Below, piece after piece: positions 33,583 through 42,416 of a stretch of DNA of 64,000 nt. The position numbers and the translations under genes are program-made. The DNA is taken from NCBI RefSeq assembly GCF_002008165.1, contig NZ_MRDM01000029.1, forward strand, positions 310,001-374,000, written 5' to 3'. Below the pieces are notes generated by a model. The model was not told where the DNA came from and did not search any database. It saw only the letters and a list, made by a program, of their open reading frames with translations. Source of the DNA: Rhizobium laguerreae. GTDB lineage: Bacteria; Pseudomonadota; Alphaproteobacteria; Rhizobiales; Rhizobiaceae. Every line of letters starts with the position of its first letter. Within the stretch, counting starts at the first letter, position 1.

Positions 33583-33661
33583 GAGTCTTTCCAAAAGCGG
33601 CCTTGTTCGTCCCTGCCTTCTCGTTAGTGTGGCACCTCGAAAATCAGGTCGAGGAGATAGC

Positions 33662-34420
33662 ATGACAGAGAGATTCGATCCGCGCACCCTTGCAGCCAGG
33701 CTTCACAGCCTGCGACAGGCCGGCCGGCAGGAGGCAACGGACACTTTCGCGCTGCCAGCCGATCTCCATCAGGCGATGGAGGCGCAGAATTTGCTCACTG
33801 CTGCAGACCATATTTCGAGCAATGCCTGGAAAGTCACGGTCTCTCCGCAGGGCCAGGCGGTCACCGCTCCGTTGTATCCCTATGCCAAAGCCGTCTCGGG
33901 CGCTGACATTCCCTGGTATCCGGGCCTGAAATTCGAGACCGAGATCGCCGTCCGTCTCGGCGGCGACCTGCCGGTCCGCTCGGGGATTCCCTACAGCCGC
34001 GCCGAGGTGGTCGAGGCAATTTCCGCTGTCTATCTCGGCGCCGAGCTGCTGGTCAGCGCCGTGAAGGAAAGCGGCAGCGTTTCGTTTCTGCTGTTCGTCG
34101 CCGACCGCCTCGGCAATAGCGGCTATGTGCTCGGCCCGGAGGTCGAAAAAAGCGTTGTCGATACCGCCGCTGGCACGCCGCTCAAGGTCACCCATGCCGG
34201 CCGCACGATCTATGACGGTCCGGCCCAGCATCCGAAGGGCGATGTTCTCACCTGGCTCGTCGATTATGCCAATGACGGCTTGCGCCCCGAGACATCGCTG
34301 AAGGCTGGTGCGCTGATCACGACAGGCACGTTGAGCGGTGCGATCGAACTGACCGAACCCGGCGAGATCGACATCCTGCTCGGCGACATCAGGCTCAGCT
34401 TCTCTGTGTCGAAGGCTTGA
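33662..34420 (+). CDS. 2-keto-4-pentenoate hydratase-like protein (FAH superfamily)
   Basis: A 252-residue protein of the fumarylacetoacetate-hydrolase superfamily, hydratase (MhpD-like) branch. Landmarks are a GLKFETEIAVRLGGDLP metal-ligand strand near residue 90 (the E-x-E pair), an AVYLGAELLVSAV helix near 125 and a C-terminal LSGAIELTEPGEID with the gate glycine-rich turn. A GAGGAG box precedes the ATG at 33662. It follows rhaK by 79 bp and precedes an AraC gene. It might be the tail of the rhamnose operon, but no rhamnose step needs it in the phosphorylated pathway, so the substrate is open. Confidence 0.75.
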   Translation: MTERFDPRTLAARLHSLRQAGRQEATDTFALPADLHQAMEAQNLLTAADHISSNAWKVTVSPQGQAVTAPLYPYAKAVSGADIPWYPGLKFETEIAVRLGGDLPVRSGIPYSRAEVVEAISAVYLGAELLVSAVKESGSVSFLLFVADRLGNSGYVLGPEVEKSVVDTAAGTPLKVTHAGRTIYDGPAQHPKGDVLTWLVDYANDGLRPETSLKAGALITTGTLSGAIELTEPGEIDILLGDIRLSFSVSKA

Positions 34421-34547
34421 TTTGACCCTGGTTTTTCCCCGGTTTGGTGCCGGATTTGGTAATTGCCATCCGGTTGCGCCTGCGGTAATAAACTTGAGTA
34501 CAAATTGAAGGTTTGCTTCCGGCGCATGGCCGGGGGCGGAAGTAGAA

Positions 34548-35432
34548 ATGACGTTTCAACCGCGGATGCAGAACAAGATCCAGGGCTTCTCCGTCATCGG
34601 CGGCGTGCATCGCCGCCTGTGGAACGGTATCGTCGCCGATGTCTGGGACGTGGAGTGCGCCTCCTATGCCGGCGGCTATTATGTCTCGCGCGACCCGCGG
34701 CTGTTCATCATGCTCGACAAGCGCGGACCGGGCAATTCGCGTGTCAAGCTCTCGCCAAAGGCGCAGGGTGCCATTCAGGATACGGAAAAACGGCCGATCT
34801 CCTATGTACCGGCCGGCATGGAAGTCTGGGCCGATCTGACCGACGTGCATTCGGTGCGCCATCTCGACCTCCATTTCGATGCCGACACCATCAGCCGCAG
34901 GCTAATGGAGGATATCGATCCGCGCCGTCTCGAAAGCCCTCAGCTTCTGTTTTCCGATGAGCGGGTGCTGTCGCTGGCACAGCTCGTCGCCGCCGAATGC
35001 CTCAATCCGGAGCCGCTGCACGATCTCTATGGCGACGGCCTGGCATTGGCCATGATCATCGATGTCCTGAAGATTGCCAAGGCGATGCCGCGCAAACGCA
35101 GCAGGTTGGCCTCCTGGCAGCTTCGGCGCGCGACCGAATTCATCGAGGAAAATTGCCTGCGCAATATCCGCCTCGAGGAACTCGCCGGCCTCACCGGCCT
35201 GTCTCAATCGCATTTCAGCCATGCCTTCAAGGCCTCGACCGGCATCGCTCCGCATCAATGGCAGACCAATGCCCGGCTCGACAGGGCCAAGCGGCTGCTT
35301 GTCGAAAGCGAAAATGCGTTGACCGCAATCGCCGCCGAAACCGGCTTTGCCGATCAGGCGCATTTTACCCGCGTCTTCCGCAAGCATGTCGGCATCACGC
35401 CGGCGAGCTGGAAGAAGGCACAAGTTGCCTGA
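34548..35432 (+). CDS. AraC-family transcriptional regulator
   Basis: A 294-residue regulator. The N-terminal 180 residues form an unrecognised sensing region (GRRCLSN not present; no cupin motif seen). The C-terminal AraC domain covers about 190-290: RRATEFIEENCLRNIRLEELAGLTGLSQSHFSHAFKASTGIAPHQWQTNARLDRAKRLL, then a second helix-turn-helix (ALTAIAAETGFADQAHFTRVFRKHVGITPASWKK), both canonical. It lies 167 bp upstream of a TonB-dependent receptor on the same strand. AraC regulators next to siderophore receptors commonly activate them when the ferric siderophore is present, so that role is likely. Confidence 0.88.
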   Translation: MTFQPRMQNKIQGFSVIGGVHRRLWNGIVADVWDVECASYAGGYYVSRDPRLFIMLDKRGPGNSRVKLSPKAQGAIQDTEKRPISYVPAGMEVWADLTDVHSVRHLDLHFDADTISRRLMEDIDPRRLESPQLLFSDERVLSLAQLVAAECLNPEPLHDLYGDGLALAMIIDVLKIAKAMPRKRSRLASWQLRRATEFIEENCLRNIRLEELAGLTGLSQSHFSHAFKASTGIAPHQWQTNARLDRAKRLLVESENALTAIAAETGFADQAHFTRVFRKHVGITPASWKKAQVA

Positions 35433-35465
35433 TTGCAACGCTTGGCGGGCATTTGTTTGCAACGC
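35433..35465 (+). repeat. Direct 9-bp repeats in the receptor upstream region
   Basis: TTGCAACGC occurs at 35433-35441 and again at 35457-35465 (24 bp apart start to start), just after the AraC gene and about 135-165 bp before the fhuA-type start. Tandem direct repeats like this are the usual binding pattern of AraC-type activators. No other copy was noticed nearby. The rest of this 167-bp gap holds no gene. Confidence 0.4.
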
Positions 35466-35599
35466 GGAGAATTGCCCAAAAACGTTCAATTTTCCCCGAT
35501 CGCGACAATCCACCCCGGTAAAACTGAGTTAATCACTCATCTTATTCAGGGCTTCGCCGCACGCTAGGCATCGCGCGGCACGAGTGGGGTATAGGAAAT

Positions 35600-37759
35600 A
35601 TGCGCGGGCAGACCAGGGGTCTCAATTTCGAGGTAATTCTTTTGGCAGGCGCCGCGGTCGCCGGTCTGATGGCGGGCTCCGCCGCGGCACAGGAAGCGAA
35701 TTCGACTGAGCTCGCGCCGATCGTCATCCAGGGCGGCGGCGATACCGCCACCAGTCCGGTCAAAGGCTATGTCGCCAAGAACTCCTCCGCCGGCTCGAAG
35801 AGCGACACCCCGCTCAACCAAATTCCGCAATCCGTCTCCGTCATCGGCACGGAAGAAATGGACGATCGCGGCATCACCAACAAGATCGACGAGGTGCTGC
35901 TTTATACGCCTGGCGTCACGTCGCAGCCCTTTGGCGGCGACGGCGATACGGATTGGTTCTACATTCGCGGCTTCGATGCCGGCCAGACCGGCGTCTTCTT
36001 CGACAATCTAACGCTTTTCAGCTACGGCTTCGGCGGCTTCCAGCTCGATCCCTTCATGCTGGAGCGCGTCGAGGTGCTGAAGGGCCCGGCCTCCGTGCTT
36101 TACGGCGGAGCAAACCCCGGCGGCATCGTCAATCTCGTCCGTAAGCGCCCGCTCGACGAACCGCTCTTCTATACCGAGATCGGCATCAACAGCAACGGCA
36201 ACGCCTTCACCGGCTTCGATGTCTCCGACAAGGTCGGCTCCAGTGGAACGATGAGCTATCGCATCACCGGCAAGGTTGCCGGCGGCGACAATTATTCGGA
36301 TTTTTCCGAGGATCTGCGCGGCTTCATCATGCCGCAGCTCACCATTTCGCCGGATGACAGCACGAGCCTCACGGTCTGGGGTTACCTCGCCGGGCTCGAC
36401 CAGGTGCATACCGGCAACGGCTTCTTCCCCTATGTCGGCACCGTCGAGGATGCGCCTTTCGGCAAGATCGACCGCGACGCCTTCTATGGCGAGCCCGACA
36501 TCGACAATGGCAGCTATGTGCAGAAGATGATCGGTTACGAATTCGAGCATGAATTCGACAATGGCATCAGGTTCTCACAGAATGCGCGCTACGGCCATCT
36601 CGATAAGCATGAGATCGGCCCCTACCTGAACGGCTGGGTCGGCGGCGTGCCGACGGGTCCGGACTACCAGCTGGCGCGCATCGGCTTCGAAGGCCGCTCG
36701 GGGGTCGATAGCTTCTCGATCGACAACCGGCTCGAAGGCGAGACCGAAATCGGCGGCGCCACGCATAATCTTCTCGTCGGGCTCGACTACACCTATTACC
36801 GCCTGGAAAATTGGCAGGCCTGCTGCGGCTCCAATTCGATCAGCGCGACTGATCCCATCTATGGCACGACACAGGGCGCCAATTTCGTCTATGCGGACGG
36901 CGTCGTGACCAAGAACCAGATCGGTGTCTACACCCAGGATCGGATCCATTTCGGCGATGGCTGGCTGCTGACGCTCAACGGCCGCTACGACTATGTCGAT
37001 ATCGACCAGGACGCCGTAATCGGCACGACCTACAGCACCAACGACAGCGCGCTCAGCGGCCGTATCGGCCTTGCCTACGAATTCGACAACGGCCTGACGC
37101 CCTATGTGAGTGCTGCGACTTTCTTCAACCCGCTCGTCGGCACCGGTGTTTCCGGCGCGTTGAAGCCGGAAGAGGGCGAGCAGTTCGAAGGCGGCATCAA
37201 GTATGAGCCGGCCTTCATCGACGGCTCGCTGACCGCCTCGGTCTTCCACATCACCAAGCGCAACAACACGGTGACCAATCCGCTGACCTTCGCCCAGAGC
37301 CAGCTCGGCGAGGTGGTTTCGCGCGGCGCCGAACTCGAAGGCAAGGTCAATATCAACGAGAACTGGAAGGTTCTCGCATCGCTCGCCTATACCGACATGG
37401 AGGTGATGGAGAACGACGCCAATCCGGCGCTGGTCGGCAATTCACCCTATATCGTCCCGAAGGTGACCGCCTCTCTCTGGATCGACTACACGCTGACGAC
37501 AGGGGCTTTCGAGGGCATGAGCTTTGGCGCCGGCGTCCGCCATCAGGGCTGGTCCTGGGCCGATGAGGCCAATACCGAGAAGGTGCCGGCCGCAACCATC
37601 TTCGACGCTGCGATCCGCTACGAGAAGGAAAATTGGGGGGCCTCGCTCAATGTCGCGAACCTCTTCGACAAGGAATATGTCAAGGGTTGCGGCGGGCTGA
37701 CCGTCTGCGGTTACGGCGATGCCCGCACCGTCACCTTCAAGCTCAGCAGAAAGTGGTAA
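35600..37759 (+). CDS. fhuA: TonB-dependent siderophore (ferric hydroxamate-type) receptor
   Basis: A 719-residue outer-membrane beta-barrel receptor. Signal peptide (about residues 1-30, ending AGSAAAQE), then a TonB box (APIVIQGG region). The plug domain is near 60-190, with NQIPQSVSVIGTEEMDDRG, DFVFYIRGFDAG-like YIRGFDAGQTG and ERVEVLKGPASVLYGGANPGG. The barrel ends in a typical aromatic C-terminus FKLSRKW. The order receptor, ATPase, binding protein and fused permease matches E. coli fhuACDB, so a hydroxamate siderophore such as ferrichrome is the best guess. Siderophore specificity cannot be determined from sequence; the name is provisional. Iron-responsive control (RirA/Fur) is likely but no box was identified. 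Confidence 0.85.
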   Translation: MRGQTRGLNFEVILLAGAAVAGLMAGSAAAQEANSTELAPIVIQGGGDTATSPVKGYVAKNSSAGSKSDTPLNQIPQSVSVIGTEEMDDRGITNKIDEVLLYTPGVTSQPFGGDGDTDWFYIRGFDAGQTGVFFDNLTLFSYGFGGFQLDPFMLERVEVLKGPASVLYGGANPGGIVNLVRKRPLDEPLFYTEIGINSNGNAFTGFDVSDKVGSSGTMSYRITGKVAGGDNYSDFSEDLRGFIMPQLTISPDDSTSLTVWGYLAGLDQVHTGNGFFPYVGTVEDAPFGKIDRDAFYGEPDIDNGSYVQKMIGYEFEHEFDNGIRFSQNARYGHLDKHEIGPYLNGWVGGVPTGPDYQLARIGFEGRSGVDSFSIDNRLEGETEIGGATHNLLVGLDYTYYRLENWQACCGSNSISATDPIYGTTQGANFVYADGVVTKNQIGVYTQDRIHFGDGWLLTLNGRYDYVDIDQDAVIGTTYSTNDSALSGRIGLAYEFDNGLTPYVSAATFFNPLVGTGVSGALKPEEGEQFEGGIKYEPAFIDGSLTASVFHITKRNNTVTNPLTFAQSQLGEVVSRGAELEGKVNINENWKVLASLAYTDMEVMENDANPALVGNSPYIVPKVTASLWIDYTLTTGAFEGMSFGAGVRHQGWSWADEANTEKVPAATIFDAAIRYEKENWGASLNVANLFDKEYVKGCGGLTVCGYGDARTVTFKLSRKW

Positions 37760-37851
37760 GTTGACAATCTGAGTTTAGTTTTGCAGGAACCTGTGGGGAA
37801 AGGGAGGGCCTGCCCTCCCGAACCCGTTGCGGCGCCGAACTGGAGCAGACT

Positions 37852-38631
37852 ATGCCTTCGCCTTTCCTTGCCCTGTCGGCGATAGATTATGCCATCGGGC
37901 CGAAATCCATCCTGTCCGACATCGACCTGACGCTTGAGCGCGGCCGCATTTACGGACTGGTGGGGCCGAACGGGTCCGGCAAGAGCACTCTTTTGAAGAT
38001 CATCGCCCGCCAGGTCGCGCCGAAATCCGGCGCCATCTCCTTCGACGGCAAGCCGGCGGGTGACTGGGGCAGCCGGGCCTTTGCCCGGCACGTCGCCTAC
38101 ATGCCGCAATTCACGCCGGCGACCGACGGGATGACCGTGCGGGAACTTGTGGCGCTCGGCCGTTTTCCCTGGCATGGCACGCTTGGCCGCTTCACCTCAA
38201 CGGATCGCAACATGGTCGAGGAGGCGATCGTCCGCACCGAGCTCGAGGAATTTGCCGATCGTCTCGTCGCCAGCATGTCCGGCGGCGAACGCCAGCGCGC
38301 CTGGATCGCCATGATGCTCGCCCAGGACGCCCGCTGCCTGCTGCTCGACGAGCCGACGTCGGCTCTCGACCTCGCCCATCAGGCCAGCGTTCTCTCGCTG
38401 GTCAAGGAACTCAGCCATGAACGCGGGCTGACCGTCATCATCGTGTTGCACGATATCAACCTCGCCGCGCGCTATTGCGACGCGATCATCGCGCTCAACC
38501 GCGGCCGGATCACTGCCGAGGGCACGCCCTCCGAGATCATGCAGGCCGACACGCTGCAGTCGATCTTCGGCGTCGGCATGGGCGTCTTCCCGCATCCGGT
38601 TCGAAACGAGCCGGTCAGCTATCTGTTGTAG
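37852..38631 (+). CDS. fhuC: Iron-siderophore ABC transporter ATPase, FhuC-like
   Basis: A 259-residue ATPase with Walker A GPNGSGKST near residue 39, the FepC/FhuC-type YMPQFTPATDGMTVRELVALGRFPWHG near 82-108, signature MSGGERQRAWIAMML near 142 and Walker B CLLLDEPTSALD. The GRFPWHG motif is diagnostic for siderophore importers of this kind. It follows the receptor by 92 bp and precedes the binding protein by three bases. It powers the double-length permease FhuB. Confidence 0.92.
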   Translation: MPSPFLALSAIDYAIGPKSILSDIDLTLERGRIYGLVGPNGSGKSTLLKIIARQVAPKSGAISFDGKPAGDWGSRAFARHVAYMPQFTPATDGMTVRELVALGRFPWHGTLGRFTSTDRNMVEEAIVRTELEEFADRLVASMSGGERQRAWIAMMLAQDARCLLLDEPTSALDLAHQASVLSLVKELSHERGLTVIIVLHDINLAARYCDAIIALNRGRITAEGTPSEIMQADTLQSIFGVGMGVFPHPVRNEPVSYLL

Positions 38632-38634
38632 GCA

Positions 38635-39510
38635 ATGGCGTATTTCTCCCGCAGACAGTTTCTGGCCGGTGCGGCGGCCTCGCTCTCCGTCCCCGCGTAT
38701 TCGCGGGCGGCGGAGAGCGTGCGCGTCGCGACGCTCGATTGGGCGCTGCTCGAAACCCTGCTGGCGATCGGGGCGAATGTCGTTGCGGCAACGGAACTGC
38801 GCCAATTCCGCGAGGTGGCGATCACGCCTGACGTGCCGGCCACGACCGCCGATCTCGGTCTGCGCGGCACGCCGAATTTCGAGGTGCTGCGGTTTGCACG
38901 CCCGGACCTGATCTTCAACTCGAACTTCTATGCCTGGGCAGACGAACGCATACGTGGGGTCGCGCCTGTGGAAAGCCATGCGATCTACAAACCCGGCGAA
39001 AGCCCCTTCGCGCTCGCCGAACAGGCCACACTTGCAATCGGCGAGCGCCTGCAGCTTGCCGCAGCGAGACAGTTGACTGAAGAGCTTGGAGCCAGGCTCG
39101 ACCGCTACCGGGCTCTCCTTGCCGCCGGCGACGGGCGCCCGGTGATCCCGATCAATCTCGGCGATGCCAGGCATTTCCGCGTCTTCGGCTCCGACAGCAT
39201 GTTCGGCGAGGTGCTGAAACACGTCGGCCTCACCAATGCCTGGCAGGCTCAGACCAGCTACTCGGCCGCCGCTCCCGTCGGCATCGAGATATTGGCATCG
39301 ATGCCCGACGCCTGGATCGTGATGATCCCGCCACAGCCGGCCGATGCGCTCGCCACGCTCGCGACCAGCAACTTCTGGAATGCGCTGCCGGCCGTGCGCG
39401 AGAAGCGCGTGCTGATGCTCGGCTCGATCAATCCCTATGGCGCACTGCCGGCCGCGGGGCGCTTTGCCGATCTTCTGGCGGAGGGGCTTACGCATGCATG
39501 GAATGGTTAG
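38635..39510 (+). CDS. fhuD: Iron-siderophore ABC substrate-binding protein, FhuD-like
   Basis: A 291-residue periplasmic siderophore-binding protein. It starts with a twin-arginine signal (SRRQFLAGAAASLSVPA), as FhuD-type proteins often do, so it is likely exported by Tat. The fold has the family landmarks RVATLDWALLETLLAIGANVVAAT, near residue 22, PDLIFNSNFYA near 85 and a late KRVLMLGSINPYG. It starts three bases after fhuC and overlaps fhuB by 17. It hands the ferric hydroxamate to FhuB. Confidence 0.9.
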   Translation: MAYFSRRQFLAGAAASLSVPAYSRAAESVRVATLDWALLETLLAIGANVVAATELRQFREVAITPDVPATTADLGLRGTPNFEVLRFARPDLIFNSNFYAWADERIRGVAPVESHAIYKPGESPFALAEQATLAIGERLQLAAARQLTEELGARLDRYRALLAAGDGRPVIPINLGDARHFRVFGSDSMFGEVLKHVGLTNAWQAQTSYSAAAPVGIEILASMPDAWIVMIPPQPADALATLATSNFWNALPAVREKRVLMLGSINPYGALPAAGRFADLLAEGLTHAWNG

Positions 39511-41491
39511 CCGCGCCAAGCTCGCAGGAAACGCGGGCACGCCCGCCTTCGCGATATTACTGCCCGTACTTTGCATTGCGGCCTTCGCACTCCTCATCGT
39601 AAAGCGTCCTGAGGTTCCGCAGGGCGATGCCGACGCAGCCATGCTGAACGGTGTGCTGCTCTGGAACAGCATCATGCCCCGCGCCATGCTGGCATTGATC
39701 GCGGGCGCGGCACTCGGCCTTTCCGGCACATTGCTGCAACGTGTCCTGCGCAATCCGATCGCCGATGCTTCCACGCTCGGGATTGCCTCCGGGGCGGAAC
39801 TGGCAATGACTGCGGCCATGGGCTTCTCGCCCCTGCTCATCGGATTTTCGCGTGAGATGGCCGCCTTCGGCGGCGGTCTCGCGGCTGTCGCCATCGTGCT
39901 GGTTTTGAGCTGGCGGCGCGGGCTCGATCCGCTGACCGTGGCACTCTCCGGCCTGATCGTCAGCCTGATCGCCTCGGCCCTCAGCGTCACGCTGATCCTG
40001 TCGCGCGGCGAATATGCCATGTCGATCCATATCTGGGGCGCCGGTTCGCTCAGTCAGCAGGATTGGAACGGCGTACTCTCGCTCGGCCCCCGGCTTACCC
40101 TCGGCTTTGCCGCCGCTCTTCTCCTGGTGCGCCCGCTCCGCATCCTTGCGCTCGACGACAGCGGCGCCAGGAGCCTCGGCCTTGCCCTGCATTCGACACG
40201 CCTCGCGATCGTCGCACTCGCTGTCTGGCTCGCCGCCTCGGTGACGGCAGAGGTCGGGGTGATCGGCTTCGTCGGGCTAGCAGCCCCCGCGATCGCAAGA
40301 TTTGCCGGCGCGCGCAGCACAGGCAAACTGATGCTGACAGCGCCGCTGACCGGGGCCGGCCTGCTCTTCCTAACCGATTGCCTCACCCAGATCCTCGGCC
40401 CCGGCTTTACCGATCTTGCCCCGACGGGAGCCGCGACCGCCCTGCTCGGCGGTCCCTTATTGCTCTGCCTGCTGCCCAGCGTGCACTCCGTTTCCGCCAT
40501 TGCCGCCCAGTCGACCGCAGCGCTGAACAGGCTCACCAAGCCGCTTCTGGCCCTTGGCGCGCTCTTTACTTCCTTCGCCCTGATCTTTGCCGTCGTCCTC
40601 ACCCTCGGCCCTGCCGAGGACGGCTGGCATATCGCGACCGGCTCGCTCTTGACCGATCTCCTGCCCTTCCGACTGCCGCGAACGGTTGTGGCAGCCGGGG
40701 CCGGAGCCATGCTGGCGGCAGCCGGCTTCATCATGCAACGCGTCACCGGCAATCCGATCGCTAGCCCCGAAGTGCTGGGCGTCAGCAGCGGCGCCGGTGC
40801 GGGCCTGACCGTGGCGCTCTTCCTCTTCGGCTTCCCCTCCGCCATCATCATGCTGCTTGCCATGGCGCTCGGCGCGCTGACCGCCTTCCTTGCGATGATC
40901 GCCATATCAGTCCGCGCCCAATTCTCGCCGGAACGCATGCTGCTAGCCGGCGTCGGCATCGGCGCCTTCGCCATGGCGATTGTGACGATGGTGCTCGCCC
41001 AGGGCGATATGCGCGGCTATATCCTGCTGACATGGCTTTCCGGCTCGACCAACCGCGCCGGCGCCTTCGAAGCCTGGACGGCCATCGTCTCGCTCGTCGT
41101 GCTGACAGCACCCTTGCCCTTCCTCAGCCGCTGGCTGACGATCCTGCCGCTTGGCGCCGGGCCCAGCCGTGCCATCGGCCTTCATGTCGGGGCAAGCCGA
41201 CTGGCGCTTGCCGTCCTCGCCGCGCTGATGACGGCGATCGCCTCCTTCCTTGTCGGACCACTCAGCCTCACCGGTCTCATTGCGCCGCATCTTGCCCGGC
41301 TTGCCGGCTTTCGCGCCCCGGGCCACCAGCTGGCGGCGAGCCTTCTCTTCGGCGCCGGCGTGCTGATGGCGGCGGACTGGCTGTCGCGCGTCGTCATCTA
41401 CCCCTACCAGGTGCCGGTCGGCCTCTTCGCGGCGCTGATCGGCGGCCCCTATCTCATCTGGCTGCTTTCGCGAAAGGAGGTTCAGCAATGA
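39494..41491 (+). CDS. fhuB: Iron-siderophore ABC permease, double-length FhuB-like
   Basis: A 665-residue permease made of two fused FecCD-type halves, about 20 helices, the hallmark of FhuB. Half 1 has LSGTLLQRVLRNPIADASTLGIASGAE near residue 70 and a GFVGLAAPAIARF near 250. Half 2 repeats these with AAGFIMQRVTGNPIASPEVLGVSSGAG near 410 and SLTGLIAPHLARLAGF near 590. The ATG at 39494, preceded at nine bases by GGAGG and overlapping the fhuD end by 17 bases, was chosen; the open frame extends upstream to 39437. This completes the fhuA-C-D-B type set. Confidence 0.92.
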   Translation: MHGMVSRAKLAGNAGTPAFAILLPVLCIAAFALLIVKRPEVPQGDADAAMLNGVLLWNSIMPRAMLALIAGAALGLSGTLLQRVLRNPIADASTLGIASGAELAMTAAMGFSPLLIGFSREMAAFGGGLAAVAIVLVLSWRRGLDPLTVALSGLIVSLIASALSVTLILSRGEYAMSIHIWGAGSLSQQDWNGVLSLGPRLTLGFAAALLLVRPLRILALDDSGARSLGLALHSTRLAIVALAVWLAASVTAEVGVIGFVGLAAPAIARFAGARSTGKLMLTAPLTGAGLLFLTDCLTQILGPGFTDLAPTGAATALLGGPLLLCLLPSVHSVSAIAAQSTAALNRLTKPLLALGALFTSFALIFAVVLTLGPAEDGWHIATGSLLTDLLPFRLPRTVVAAGAGAMLAAAGFIMQRVTGNPIASPEVLGVSSGAGAGLTVALFLFGFPSAIIMLLAMALGALTAFLAMIAISVRAQFSPERMLLAGVGIGAFAMAIVTMVLAQGDMRGYILLTWLSGSTNRAGAFEAWTAIVSLVVLTAPLPFLSRWLTILPLGAGPSRAIGLHVGASRLALAVLAALMTAIASFLVGPLSLTGLIAPHLARLAGFRAPGHQLAASLLFGAGVLMAADWLSRVVIYPYQVPVGLFAALIGGPYLIWLLSRKEVQQ

Positions 41492-41525
41492 TGGCTAAGC
41501 GGTTCACGGCGCGCTGCGGTGCTGC

Positions 41526-42407
41526 TTACGCCTTCTCGCGGAACATCTCGATGATGGCGGAAAAGTCCCTTCCGCCATGTCCTAGTTTGTCGAAGAGCGC
41601 ATAAAGCTGCGCTGCTTCCGCGCCAAGTGGCGTGGAGGCGCCGCTCGCCAGCGCCGCTTCCTGTGAAAGCCTCAAATCCTTCAGCATCAGTGCCGCGGCA
41701 AAACCCGGCTTGTAGTCGTTGTTCGCCGGCGAGGTCGGCACCGGTCCGGGCACCGGGCAATAGGTATTGATCGACCAGCACTGGCCCGACGAGGTCGAGG
41801 CGACGTCGAACAGCGCCTGATGCGATAGGCCGAGCTTTTCGGCAAGCACGAAGGCTTCGCAGACGCCCACCATCGAGATGCCTAATATCATGTTGTTGCA
41901 GATCTTCGCCGCCTGGCCGGCGCCGGCCTCGCCGCAATGGACAATCTTCTTTCCCATGGCCTCGAGGATTGGTTTTGCCTTGGCGAAGGCGTCTTCCGAG
42001 CCGCCGGCCATGAAGGTCAGCGTGCCCGCGGTCGCCCCGCCCGTGCCGCCGGAGACGGGAGCGTCGAGCGACAGGCAGCTTGCGGCCTTGGCCATCTCAT
42101 GCGCTTTGCGGCTGCTTTCGACATCGATGGTCGAACAATCGATGACCAGCGTGCCTTGCGCGGCGGACTGCAGGATATCGGTCCAGGCCGTCAGCACGTG
42201 TCTGCCTTGCGGCAGCATGGTGATGATGATCTCCGCATCCTTGACCGCCTGGCTGGCATGGCTTGCCGGCTTGACGCCCCTCTCCTCGGCGGCCTTCAGT
42301 ACCGAAGCCGCCAGATCGAAGCCGAGGACCTCGTGACCTGATTTGACCAGATTGGCCGCCATCGGCCCACCCATGTTGCCGAGGCCGATGAATGCGATCC
42401 TTGCCAT
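41526..42407 (-). CDS. mmsB: 3-hydroxyisobutyrate dehydrogenase-like enzyme
   Basis: A 293-residue beta-hydroxyacid dehydrogenase. The N-terminal NAD motif is IAFIGLGNMGGPMAANLVKSGHEV. The substrate loop is DAPVSGGTGGATAGTLTFMAGG near residue 118, and the catalytic Lys lies in GAGQAAKICNNMILGISMVG near 170. These match MmsB, which oxidises 3-hydroxyisobutyrate to methylmalonate semialdehyde in valine breakdown. It is the last gene of the reverse-strand unit from the Liv-type transporter, nine bases after the GMC gene. Other short hydroxy acids are possible substrates. Confidence 0.9.
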   Translation of the reverse strand: MARIAFIGLGNMGGPMAANLVKSGHEVLGFDLAASVLKAAEERGVKPASHASQAVKDAEIIITMLPQGRHVLTAWTDILQSAAQGTLVIDCSTIDVESSRKAHEMAKAASCLSLDAPVSGGTGGATAGTLTFMAGGSEDAFAKAKPILEAMGKKIVHCGEAGAGQAAKICNNMILGISMVGVCEAFVLAEKLGLSHQALFDVASTSSGQCWSINTYCPVPGPVPTSPANNDYKPGFAAALMLKDLRLSQEAALASGASTPLGAEAAQLYALFDKLGHGGRDFSAIIEMFREKA

Positions 42408-42416
42408 GGTCTTCTC

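Noticed and set aside
39437..39493. Longer N-terminus for fhuB
   Set aside because: It lies inside fhuD in another frame and has no ribosome-binding site; the 39494 ATG has GGAGG at nine bases.
38197..40020. Reverse-strand open frame of about 600 codons over fhuC, fhuD and fhuB
   Set aside because: Antisense of three clear siderophore-transport genes; low-complexity Arg/Ser/Ala composition and no family features.
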